Under the pieces are notes generated by a model, which saw nothing but the letters and a program-made list of their open reading frames with translations, did not search any database and was not told the DNA's origin. Of a stretch of 43,901 nucleotides of DNA, positions 1-7,429 are shown piece after piece (the first letter of the stretch is position 1; each line of letters begins with the position of its first letter). A program made the translations under genes and the position numbers. Where the stretch lies: the NCBI GenBank assembly GCA_900315555.1, contig OMZN01000044.1:1-43901 (forward strand), written 5' to 3'. The DNA is from an uncultured Eubacteriales bacterium (GTDB lineage Bacteria > Bacillota > Clostridia > Peptostreptococcales > Anaerovoracaceae).

Positions 1-29
1 CCTTATGGCAAATACATCATTATATAAAG

Positions 30-72
30 AAAGCAAAGAGCATACCGCCGGCTCAAAAGCCTGCGGTATGCT
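30..72 (-). terminator. Rho-independent terminator after the zinc-ribbon gene
   Basis: A 10-bp perfect stem (39-48 with 63-72), one mismatch, a further 4-bp stem and a CAAA loop. Read on the minus strand it is followed by a T-rich run, CTTTGCTTTCTTTATATA. It lies about 75 bases past the stop of the zinc-ribbon gene and fits an intrinsic terminator for that leftward transcript. Confidence 0.75.
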
Positions 73-147
73 CGTATCAATCTCGATGAAAGAGTTCTTG
101 ACGATCGGGCGGTTGTCTTTTCTCAATCCACGTGTCTGTACCACCAT

Positions 148-1335
148 CTAGTCGCGGTACTCCATCAGTTTGTTCAGATTCGCTTTTTCTATATCGGTGA
201 GATTTGCCTTTACTTTGTCCTGACTGCTGATATAGGGATGTGACGTATACAGCGCACTCCGATCTCTATAGAAATAATTGTACCAGTAATCCTCCTTGAA
301 GATATAGCCGTTGTCAGCGAATATCTCATTAATGATTGCCTGCGCATCAGCTTTGCTGAAGCCTTGCAGGTCCTCATCGGTTATATATTCGTAAGCCGTC
401 GGCCACAGATATTTATTATCAGGACAGCTGCGATAGGAATAGCCTGTCTCATAGAGATAATACTCCGAATACGATTTGCCGCTGTGATTGGCGGAATCGC
501 TGCTTCCGCTGCTGTTGGCGCTATTGCTGCTGCCACCTGCAGAAGAAGCTTTGGTCAGGCCGGAAACTTTGTATGTCTTGCTGATCGGCGACATTGTAAG
601 GCCGTACTTCTTTGCCTTCGCCTCATCGTAGTGCAGCGTCACCGTCACTTCGTCATCATTGGACAATCCGTCTTCTTTATCAGCAGAGAAGTAAAAGTTA
701 TCGGTATCTTTTGTGAAGTCCTGTATTTTGCGGTTGTCTCCATTATACTTATAGGCGGAAATCTGAATCGTTCCATCCCCGTCAGTACCGTTAAATAAAA
801 CATCAATACCGTTAAACATATCAACTGCGTTCGTGTGAAAATGCATCCAGATGAAAAGACCTGCCACAGCAGCCACAACAGCGATGAGCACAGCCACAAA
901 CATCTTGCCCGCTCTGCTGCGCCAAAAAGAAGGACGAACTGCCGCAGCGCTGCCGTTGTTTCCATTATCATCGCTATAACTGTAGGCGGTGGTGCCGCCA
1001 TATCCATTTCTGCTGCTGTAACTGTCAAATGCCTGATACCCGGCATTGCCATGCTGATGGACTTCTTTCGTCTCAAATATTTTGGTATCGTCGCCGTTCG
1101 CTTTGTGTTCAGTGTCCGAAGGCGCTGAGATTTCTTCATTCACCAGCTCTTCCAGATTGAGTTCCTGCGTCTCGTCAGGATCCGATGCCTTAATTGTATC
1201 AAAGCTTTCTGTCCCGGTTCCCGCCTTCACAGCTGCATTCTCTGACACATTATCCTCCGTGCTGACCGATGCCCCACATTGCGGGCAGAAACTGCTGTCG
1301 TCCGGTATCTGCGTTCCACATTTCATACAAAACAT
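148..1335 (-). CDS. Zinc-ribbon single-pass membrane protein with a C-terminal YARHG-like domain
   Basis: A 395-residue protein of unknown function. The N-terminus is a zinc ribbon with C3-x2-C6 and C17-x2-C20, followed by about 115 acidic, low-complexity residues. One hydrophobic segment lies at about 145-165. The outer part begins with a beta-rich stretch (about 170-260), then a Ser/Asn/Gly linker (about 263-290), and ends in a domain with the pattern NEIFADNGYIF, which resembles YARHG domains of Gram-positive surface proteins. The predicted topology is ribbon inside, YARHG part outside. I chose the ATG at 1335 because a GAGGTG ribosome binding site (1340-1345) sits 4 bases upstream; the in-frame TTG four codons earlier overlaps that site. 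It is monocistronic, with its own promoter and terminator. The domain calls are from motif reading; the function is unknown. Confidence 0.85.
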   Translation of the reverse strand: MFCMKCGTQIPDDSSFCPQCGASVSTEDNVSENAAVKAGTGTESFDTIKASDPDETQELNLEELVNEEISAPSDTEHKANGDDTKIFETKEVHQHGNAGYQAFDSYSSRNGYGGTTAYSYSDDNGNNGSAAAVRPSFWRSRAGKMFVAVLIAVVAAVAGLFIWMHFHTNAVDMFNGIDVLFNGTDGDGTIQISAYKYNGDNRKIQDFTKDTDNFYFSADKEDGLSNDDEVTVTLHYDEAKAKKYGLTMSPISKTYKVSGLTKASSAGGSSNSANSSGSSDSANHSGKSYSEYYLYETGYSYRSCPDNKYLWPTAYEYITDEDLQGFSKADAQAIINEIFADNGYIFKEDYWYNYFYRDRSALYTSHPYISSQDKVKANLTDIEKANLNKLMEYRD

Positions 1336-1373
1336 AATACACCTCAACTCTTCCAGTCTTTTGACATCAGCAT

Positions 1374-1390
1374 TTGATACTGCGTATCAA
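1374..1390. promoter_or_regulatory. Perfect 17-bp dyad, candidate operator
   Basis: TTGATACTGCGTATCAA is a perfect 7-3-7 inverted repeat, and a third copy of the half-site TTGATAC lies at 1437-1443 next to the -35 box. If the promoter at 1408-1436 is real, the dyad falls at about +11 to +27, where a repressor would block transcription. The binding protein is unknown. Confidence 0.4.
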
Positions 1391-1407
1391 TACGCTTTTA
1401 TGCTTCC

Positions 1408-1436
1408 AATATATACCATAGCAAAAACCTTGTCTA
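1408..1436 (-). promoter_or_regulatory. Promoter of the zinc-ribbon gene
   Basis: The minus strand shows TAGACA (1436-1431), a 17-base spacer and TATATT (1413-1408), a good vegetative sigma match. Predicted transcription starts near 1401, giving a leader of about 65 bases that contains the dyad at 1374-1390. Confidence 0.55.
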
Positions 1437-1603
1437 TTGATACGATGTGTCCGCTCTTTAGAAGGTAAAGAAAAACAAAGCCGCAGCCCGGTTAGGAAAA
1501 CTGCAGATCAAAATCGCCGGAGATCGGCCCAACGGTTTCGGCAGGCAAATCCAACTATTTGCGTGATTAAAGAGATCGGAAAGCCGGTTTGCATCAGCTT
1601 CAA

Positions 1604-1960
1604 TCAGTGAAGTTCACAATGCTTGTCCGTTTTTTCCCGAATGATCCGAGCCGCCTCTCGGCTTGCTTCTGTGCTCGAATAAGTAAGCCGGACCAGTTCT
1701 TTGCCACAGCGGATCTGCACCGATGGCACTTCCATGGTTTGATCTCCTGCACAGCAGGAATGATGCTCTGTATGCATCTGGGCGTCAGCCTTTGTTATGC
1801 AGCGATACGGCAGATAGTACTGTGTAGCATCCTGATAAAAATACAGCGCTTCTGCGCCGAACCGCGTATCTCCTATTTTTTTCGCCTGTTTTCTATCTCC
1901 CCGTGCGTCATCGATTTCCTGCCCCGGAAGATACGGGTATGCTTTTCCAAATCCAAACAT
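1604..1960 (-). CDS. 118-residue soluble protein of unknown function
   Basis: I do not recognise a named family. The protein has no signal peptide or membrane segment. It begins MFGFGKAYPYLPGQEIDDAR, continues into a mixed region with many aromatic residues (GAEALYFYQDATQYYLPY), then a cysteine pair in SCCAGDQ and a further single cysteine, and ends in a charged helix. It is likely real: it starts with ATG, has a purine-rich AAAGAAG about 10 bases upstream, and lies about 75 bases behind a near-consensus promoter. It is a lone gene between galE and the zinc-ribbon gene, so context gives no function. An intracellular housekeeping or binding role is only a guess. Confidence 0.7.
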   Translation of the reverse strand: MFGFGKAYPYLPGQEIDDARGDRKQAKKIGDTRFGAEALYFYQDATQYYLPYRCITKADAQMHTEHHSCCAGDQTMEVPSVQIRCGKELVRLTYSSTEASREAARIIREKTDKHCELH

Positions 1961-2038
1961 CGTCTGTGACTTCTTTCTTTCCGCCGAGAATTCGTTGTGT
2001 TTCAGCGAACCCGCTTTTTATAAATCCTATCGTTTTGG

Positions 2039-2167
2039 TCATATTATAGTTTGCCTATTTAGCTCCGTCAAATTGAACTGAGCAGGAAGTTTTCTCGAAA
2101 GCGCCTTTGGGTCAAACTGCACTCGCCATGAGCAGGTACCATCCACAACAATCGATTCCTTTGGCAT
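2039..2167 (-). CDS. Doubtful 42-codon ORF between galE and the 118-residue gene
   Basis: An ATG at 2167 is preceded by GGAGAG (2176-2181) with 8-base spacing and opens a 42-residue frame (MPKESIVVDGTCSWRVQFD at its start). It would be expressed from the galE transcript. Against it, its 3' end overlaps the strong promoter at 2043-2071, and no family is recognised. It may be a small basic protein or chance. Confidence 0.2.
   Translation of the reverse strand: MPKESIVVDGTCSWRVQFDPKALSRKLPAQFNLTELNRQTII
2043..2071 (-). promoter_or_regulatory. Near-consensus promoter for the 118-residue gene
   Basis: TTGACG (2071-2066), exactly 17 bases, then TATAAT (2048-2043) on the minus strand. This is one of the best sigma-A matches in the window. 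The predicted start near 2036 gives a leader of about 75 bases ahead of the ATG at 1960. Confidence 0.75.
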
Positions 2168-2221
2168 TCTATTGTCTCTCCATAAAGATGGTACATTCTC
2201 TTAGAGAAAGTCGGGGCATTT

Positions 2222-3241
2222 CTACTGATATCCATCAGGATTTTTCCTCTGCCAGTTCCAGGAATCCCGGCACATTTCCTCAATCCCATATTCGGCTGTC
2301 CAGCTTAATTCTCTGGCAGCTTTTGAACAGTCCGCGTAGTATGCGGCAATATCGCCGCCTCTCCGTGATGTGAATTTATAAGGAAGTTCTTTTCCGCAAG
2401 CCTTTTCAAAGGCATGGATGATTTCAAGAACGCTGTAGCCCCTGCCGGTTCCAAGATTGCAGATGAGCAGACCGCCTTTGTTGTACAGCCAGTCGATGGC
2501 TTTCACATGTCCCCTTGCCAGATCGGTCACATGAATATAATCCCGCACGGCGGTGCCGTCCGGAGTCGGATAATCGCTGCCAAACACCTGAATGTATGGT
2601 CGTTTACCGATGGCAACCTGAGAAATGTAGGGAAGCAGATTGGCCGGAATGCCCCTCTGGTCTTCTCCAATAAGTCCGCTCTCATGGGCGCCGATCGGAT
2701 TGAAATATCTAAGAAGTGCAGCATTCCATTCCGGGTCCGCCATATGGATATCCGTGAGAATCTGTTCCTGCATCCATTTTGTCCATCCATAAGGATTGCT
2801 GCAGGTGCCCTTCGGGAAATCTTCCTTCAGTGGAATCTGATCCGGCTCCGGATCTCCATAAACAGTGGCTGAGGAGCTGAAAATGATATTTTTCACTCCG
2901 TGCCGCTGCATTTCTTCCGTAACGTTCAATAAACCGCCGAGATTTGTGCGATAATATTTCATCGGGTTTTCTACGGATTCGCCAACAGCTTTCAACCCTG
3001 CGGCATGGATGACACAGTCGATGGATTCCCGGTCAAAGATATTCCGAACGCCTGCTTTGTCCATTATATCGATCTGATAAAACGTAAGTGTGCGCCCGCT
3101 GATCTGTTTCACTCGTTCAAGGGCTTTTCTGCTTGCATTGTATAAATTATCCAGAACAATCACTTCCATACCAGCCTGCAGAAGTTCTACACAGATGTGG
3201 CTGCCGATATAACCTGCCCCTCCGGTAACGAGAATTTTCAT
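2222..3241 (-). CDS. galE: UDP-glucose 4-epimerase
   Basis: A 339-residue member of the extended short-chain dehydrogenase family that interconverts UDP-glucose and UDP-galactose in the cytoplasm using bound NAD. The Rossmann motif GGAGYIG is at residues 7-13. The catalytic triad is visible as S124 in the SSSATVYG motif and Y151-x3-K155 (YGWTK). The C-terminal part, GTGRGYSVLEI and the SRRGGDIAAYYAD region, is typical of GalE, and the length is normal. The start is fixed by AGGAGG (3248-3253) seven bases before the ATG; a longer in-frame reading to 3304 lacks such a site. There is no Leloir neighbour (galK or galT), so it probably supplies UDP-galactose for cell-surface glycans. It follows the antiporter gene after a 238-base gap. 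Confidence 0.95.
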   Translation of the reverse strand: MKILVTGGAGYIGSHICVELLQAGMEVIVLDNLYNASRKALERVKQISGRTLTFYQIDIMDKAGVRNIFDRESIDCVIHAAGLKAVGESVENPMKYYRTNLGGLLNVTEEMQRHGVKNIIFSSSATVYGDPEPDQIPLKEDFPKGTCSNPYGWTKWMQEQILTDIHMADPEWNAALLRYFNPIGAHESGLIGEDQRGIPANLLPYISQVAIGKRPYIQVFGSDYPTPDGTAVRDYIHVTDLARGHVKAIDWLYNKGGLLICNLGTGRGYSVLEIIHAFEKACGKELPYKFTSRRGGDIAAYYADCSKAARELSWTAEYGIEEMCRDSWNWQRKNPDGYQ

Positions 3242-3479
3242 AACGTTTCCTCCTGCAATTTGACGAAGTATTCGCCTGTAGTGAAATTCGAAAAGCAGCA
3301 TCACACAGCACGCGCCGCCGGTCCCCGTTCAATGGCGTCCAAACATCCAAACGGCGCAGTGAACGGTAGATTTTTCGCAACAAGGATGCAGCAGGCTTTC
3401 GCAAACTGTACCAGGGGTTGGATGCAATCCGGCTGCGTCCAAATTCCCTGCTGGAAAACACGCCCCACTTTCCTATCTT

Positions 3480-5774
3480 TCAGGCATTGTCCAGCAGATC
3501 ATCATCCAGCAGCTTCTGTGCCATCTCCGAGGTGCCGATAACCCATATCGTATCGCCCTCACGGATGACAAGATCCAGGAGATTCTCTACGACGATCGGC
3601 ATACCCCGCCGATCAATGCCGATGATAAATGCATTGTAGCGTTCCCGGATACCGCTTTCGCGAATGGTTTTTGCTGTAAAATCTTCTTCGGGACCGGCTT
3701 CGATAGCGGCACACATAATCTGTTCCTCTGGTGCAACGTGACGGCGGTCCTGCTGCCGAATATAGTCCTTGAGAGGCAGCAGCGCAGTATAAGCAAAATC
3801 CGGATTATCCCGGCGCAACAATTCCTGATACGCTTCAATGCGATCCTTGGTGCCGATGATGTGGATGACATCTTCCTTTTCGAGAAGGAAATCACCTGCC
3901 GGCATCAGATAGGCACGGTCACGGCGGATCACCTTGATAACACGCATATCAAAGAGACGACTCTCATACATATCCGCGATACGGCGTTGATGTTTGAAAT
4001 CGCCGGCCGTCATCTCCGCTGCCCAGATCTTGTTATAGAACCAGTCATCCTTCTTTTGCTGGATCCTGTGGTATCTGGTCTTTTCATTGAGATTGGCGAT
4101 GAAAGCCGCACGTACCCGATAGCTTCCGCGGCGAATCACGTCGGAGCGAACCACAACAGCAAGCAGACCAGTGGCAGCAAGCGCCAGAATCCACCATGAA
4201 AAAGCAAAGTACCAGCGCAGGGTCACCATCAGGAAAACAGCGAAAACCACTTCCTGCAGGGTGGCCAGCAAAGACAGAGGCAGCCGGTTAGCCATTGAGG
4301 AAAACCAAAGTTTGAGAAAGAAGTTCGACCGTCTGTTGGAAGCGATTCCAAGCGGCAGCAGCATGACAAGAATCGTAAGGGCACAGCAGGCGATATCACC
4401 GGCTATACCGTGCAGCAGTGTTCCAAGCCGCGGTGCCAGAAGACTCGTGCTCGCAAGATAAATCACTTCCATCATTGCCGCACTGAGCCCCAGATTAATG
4501 ATGTAGCGTTTAAGGTAACGATTCCAGTCGTTATCCGACTTGCGTGACGCTGTCCTTTCGGTAGTGTACTTCTGCAGGAACTGCTGCCAGCGCTGCGGCA
4601 GGATTCGTCCTGCCAGCTGCAGTATGCCGCCGGCATGAGAAATGGAAAACGGCGTCACAAAGATGGTTGCCACCGCCACAATCACAATGATCTGAAACAA
4701 ACGGTCATCCAATGCCCCGAGCCGTTCCCCCATCGAAGCGATGATGAAGGAAAATTCACCGATCTGAACCATTGAAGCACCGCCCCGAACCGCATCGGCT
4801 AAAGGTTTGCCGGAAAAAAGGATCCCGAGTGTGGATAAAACGCCCTGGCCCAGGATGACCATCACCGTAATCAGGAGAATCTGACGCCAGCTTCCAAGGA
4901 AGACATGCGGTACAATCATCATTCCCACGCTGACAAAGAATACGGCACCGAACAGATCCTTCAAGGGCTTAAGGAGCCGTTCAATCTTTTCACCCCGGAT
5001 CGTCCCGGCCAGGATAGAACCGCCCATAAAGGCCCCCAGTGCATCAGAAAACCCGATCCGGGAAGCGATGACCACCATGGCAAAGCAGACTGCAATAGAA
5101 AAGATCAGCAGCATCTCATCATTCATTACAGGGCCGACCTTTCTAAGAATGGTCGGAATGAGATAAATTCCAAGCAGCAGCCAGATCACCAGGAACAGCA
5201 TCATTTCTCCCAACTGGATCGCCACAGCAAAGCCGGAGACACTTTCTTTGCCGGCCATCGCCGAAAGAATGATCATCATGAAGATGCCGCCGATATCTTC
5301 GATGACCATCGTGCCCATGACTGTTTTCGCAAATCCCTCCTGCCGCAGGTCATATTCCTCATAGGTCTTCATAATCACCATGGTAGAAGAGAGCGCCGTC
5401 ATGGCCCCTAAAAACATGCTGTTGATCTGATTGAATCCCAGCAGGCTGCCCACGGCAAGACCGAGAATCCACATGCCGCCCATGACCGTCACAGCAGTAA
5501 TTACCGCTGCGTGCCCGACCTCTGCGATCTTCTTGAAGCTGAATTCCAGCCCTAAGCCGAACATGAGAAAAATCACTCCGATATCAGCCCAGACACTGAT
5601 ATCCTGTGTATCCACAATCGTGGGAAGAAAGACAAAATGCGGACTGATCAAAAAGCCCGCAAGAATATATCCGAGAACCAGAGGCAGTCCTAGCTTTCGA
5701 AAGAATATGGTTACAATGGTGCTCACCAAGAGAATGAGCGCCATGTCTAAAATCAGCTGGTCTAGATGTCCCAT
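3480..5774 (-). CDS. CPA2-type monovalent cation:proton antiporter with tandem RCK_C/TrkA-C domains
   Basis: A 764-residue membrane protein of the KefB/GerN/YjbQ kind. Residues about 1-385 form the Na+/H+ exchanger core with about 12 hydrophobic segments, including LGLPLVLGYILAGFLISP near the N-terminus. About 400-540 is a second hydrophobic block with some four further segments. The soluble C-terminus has two TrkA-C/RCK_C-like units (MRVIKVIRRDRAYLMPAGDF and the later YNAFIIGIDRRGMPIVVEN), which in this family gate transport in response to ligands. No NAD-binding TrkA-N domain is seen between them. The likely role is K+ or Na+ efflux against H+. The start at 5774 has GGGAG 7 bases upstream; the 13 extra residues of the longer frame are not needed. 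It lies 57 bases after the histidine kinase gene, probably on the same transcript. Confidence 0.9.
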   Translation of the reverse strand: MGHLDQLILDMALILLVSTIVTIFFRKLGLPLVLGYILAGFLISPHFVFLPTIVDTQDISVWADIGVIFLMFGLGLEFSFKKIAEVGHAAVITAVTVMGGMWILGLAVGSLLGFNQINSMFLGAMTALSSTMVIMKTYEEYDLRQEGFAKTVMGTMVIEDIGGIFMMIILSAMAGKESVSGFAVAIQLGEMMLFLVIWLLLGIYLIPTILRKVGPVMNDEMLLIFSIAVCFAMVVIASRIGFSDALGAFMGGSILAGTIRGEKIERLLKPLKDLFGAVFFVSVGMMIVPHVFLGSWRQILLITVMVILGQGVLSTLGILFSGKPLADAVRGGASMVQIGEFSFIIASMGERLGALDDRLFQIIVIVAVATIFVTPFSISHAGGILQLAGRILPQRWQQFLQKYTTERTASRKSDNDWNRYLKRYIINLGLSAAMMEVIYLASTSLLAPRLGTLLHGIAGDIACCALTILVMLLPLGIASNRRSNFFLKLWFSSMANRLPLSLLATLQEVVFAVFLMVTLRWYFAFSWWILALAATGLLAVVVRSDVIRRGSYRVRAAFIANLNEKTRYHRIQQKKDDWFYNKIWAAEMTAGDFKHQRRIADMYESRLFDMRVIKVIRRDRAYLMPAGDFLLEKEDVIHIIGTKDRIEAYQELLRRDNPDFAYTALLPLKDYIRQQDRRHVAPEEQIMCAAIEAGPEEDFTAKTIRESGIRERYNAFIIGIDRRGMPIVVENLLDLVIREGDTIWVIGTSEMAQKLLDDDLLDNA

Positions 5775-5831
5775 GCTATACTCCCGTACTACATCCCGGC
5801 CGCCTGACCCCAAGATGCACTGTGGGGATCC

Positions 5832-6710
5832 TCAGAATCGGATTGTGAACTCTGTTCCCTCTCCCAGCGTGCTGTCAACATGAATCGAGGCGTTGAACAA
5901 CGAGGCGATGTGCTTGACGATCGACAATCCAAGACCGGTGCCGCCAGCCTGACGGGATCGGGATTCATCCACACGATAAAACCGTTCGAAAAGCCGTGGA
6001 ATGTTTTCCTGCGCAATGCCGATGCCCTCATCCTTCACCTTGATAATCACGTGTCCGTCAGAGAGGAAGGAGCTGATCCATACCCGGCTCTCCTCATCTG
6101 AGTACTTGATAGCATTGTCGACGATATTAATAATCATCTGCTCAAGCCTGTCACGGCTGCCGCGCAGTACAAGACCTGTTCCGAAATGCGTAATCAGCTG
6201 GATGTGTTTTTCGTCCGCATGAGGTGTCTCCACAGTGATGATATCCTCCAACGTCTGCTGGACATCGATCTTCTCCTGCCTGGCCTCCTCGCTGCTTTCA
6301 ATCTCGGAAAGCACCAGAATATCGCTGATCAGCCGCTTTAACCTTGTCGTCTCGATAGCTATGATATCCAGGAACTTTTTGCGCACCTCCGGATCCTCGG
6401 CCGCCCCGCCCTGCAGGGTTTCCACAAAGCCGGAGATGGACGTCAGCGGTGTTTTCAGTTCGTGCGTTACATTCGCCACGAAGTCACTGCGCATATGGGA
6501 AAGCTGTTCATTTTCCTCCCTGGCCTCTTCTGCTTCATGCCGCAGATCCGCCATAGGGCGGATGACGCGCCGATAAAGGAAGCAGGAAGCCGCTGCAATG
6601 ACCCCGCAGATGATCACCGTCTTAACACGCGGATCGGCAATCCAGATTGCAGCTGCAGAACATGCCGCCGCGATGACTGCAGCACAGACCACAGTACGTT
6701 TGATCGTCAT
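5832..6710 (-). CDS. phoR: PhoR-like sensor histidine kinase
   Basis: A 292-residue membrane kinase. Two closely spaced membrane segments (about 5-22 and 31-47) leave only a few residues outside, so there is no extracellular sensor domain and no PAS domain; input probably comes from the membrane or a partner. HisKA carries the phosphorylated H83 in NVTHELKTPLTS. The ATPase domain has the N-box residue N199 (NIVDNAIKYS), the G1 box D227-x-G-x-G and the G2 box GGTGLGLS (about 256-263). It starts with ATG overlapping the regulator stop by 4 bases (ATGA), so the two are translationally coupled. The name phoR rests on its similarity to PhoR kinases and its neighbours, a Na/Pi cotransporter and a PhoB-type regulator. 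Its being shorter than usual PhoR (no sensor domain) is the main oddity. Confidence 0.85.
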   Translation of the reverse strand: MTIKRTVVCAAVIAAACSAAAIWIADPRVKTVIICGVIAAASCFLYRRVIRPMADLRHEAEEAREENEQLSHMRSDFVANVTHELKTPLTSISGFVETLQGGAAEDPEVRKKFLDIIAIETTRLKRLISDILVLSEIESSEEARQEKIDVQQTLEDIITVETPHADEKHIQLITHFGTGLVLRGSRDRLEQMIINIVDNAIKYSDEESRVWISSFLSDGHVIIKVKDEGIGIAQENIPRLFERFYRVDESRSRQAGGTGLGLSIVKHIASLFNASIHVDSTLGEGTEFTIRF

Positions 6711-7393
6711 TTGAATTTGTATCCTTTGCCTCGTATGGTCTCTATATATTTCTCATCGTCATCATGAAGCTTTCTGCGAAGATAGCGTACGTGCACATCT
6801 ACAGTGCGTGTCTCACCCGCATACTCGATCCCCCAGACCTTGTCCAAAAGCTCGTCTCTGGTAAACACGTGGCCTTCATTGCGCATCAGGAAGCCTAAAA
6901 GCTCAAACTCCCGATAGGTCAGTTCCACGGCTTCTCCATCCTCAATCACCTCATGACGATCAAAATTGATGGTAAGATCTCCGATGGTAATGACATCCTC
7001 AGCACTGCCGGTTTCCTTATCACCGCCGTTTTCGTACCGTCTCAGAACTGCTTTGATTCTGGCCAGCAGCTCTCTGATGCCGAACGGCTTTGCGATATAG
7101 TCATCGGCACCGAACTCCAGTCCCAGCACCTTGTCCACTTCCTCTGACTTGGCTGTCAGCATAATGATGGGGGTGTTATTGCCTTCACCACGTAAGGTGC
7201 GGCAGATCTCGTACCCATCGATCCCGGGAAGCATAATGTCCAGGATGATCAGATCCGGTCCCTCGCTTCGAGCTTTGGCAAGGCCCTGTGTACCGTCTTC
7301 CGCTTCCAGGGCTTCATAGCCGTTTGTCTGCAGGTTATAGGAGACCAGCTCACGTATGCTGGGTTCATCTTCGATGATCAATATCTTCTTCAT
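6707..7393 (-). CDS. phoP: PhoB/PhoP-family response regulator
   Basis: A 228-residue OmpR/PhoB-type transcription factor. The receiver domain (1-120) has acid-pocket E8 and D9, phosphoacceptor D52, T80 and K102. The winged-helix DNA-binding domain (about 132-228) ends in RTVDVHVRYLRRKL and IRGKGYKFK, as in PhoP, PhoB and WalR. It pairs with the overlapping kinase gene. The first methionine in MKKILIIEDEP is certain by homology, yet no Shine-Dalgarno sequence precedes it: a TATAAT lies so close that transcription would begin at the ATG itself. It is also within read-through reach of the Na/Pi cotransporter gene 25 bases upstream. The phosphate assignment is by context; a WalR-like or other envelope role cannot be excluded. 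Confidence 0.9.
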   Translation of the reverse strand: MKKILIIEDEPSIRELVSYNLQTNGYEALEAEDGTQGLAKARSEGPDLIILDIMLPGIDGYEICRTLRGEGNNTPIIMLTAKSEEVDKVLGLEFGADDYIAKPFGIRELLARIKAVLRRYENGGDKETGSAEDVITIGDLTINFDRHEVIEDGEAVELTYREFELLGFLMRNEGHVFTRDELLDKVWGIEYAGETRTVDVHVRYLRRKLHDDDEKYIETIRGKGYKFK

Positions 7394-7399
7394 GATGTC

Positions 7400-7429
7400 A
7401 TTATACCACGTATGTCTATTATGCTTCAA
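7400..7429 (-). promoter_or_regulatory. Promoter at the start of the response regulator gene, predicted leaderless
   Basis: TTGAAG (7429-7424), 18 bases, then TATAAT (7405-7400) preceded by TGG, an extended -10. The expected start, 7 bases past the -10 box, is the A of the ATG at 7393. The -35 box lies in the last codons and stop of the Na/Pi cotransporter gene. Confidence 0.5.

Noticed and set aside
2136..2207. Inverted repeats GTACCATC/GATGGTAC and TTCTCT/AGAGAA after galE considered as terminator
   Set aside because: The arms are 43 bases apart or very short and no T-run follows; no clear galE terminator was found.
3147..3461. 104-codon minus-strand ORF between the antiporter gene and galE
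   Set aside because: It runs into galE in a wrong frame and has an Arg/Ser-rich shadow composition; the 238-base gap holds no convincing gene or promoter.
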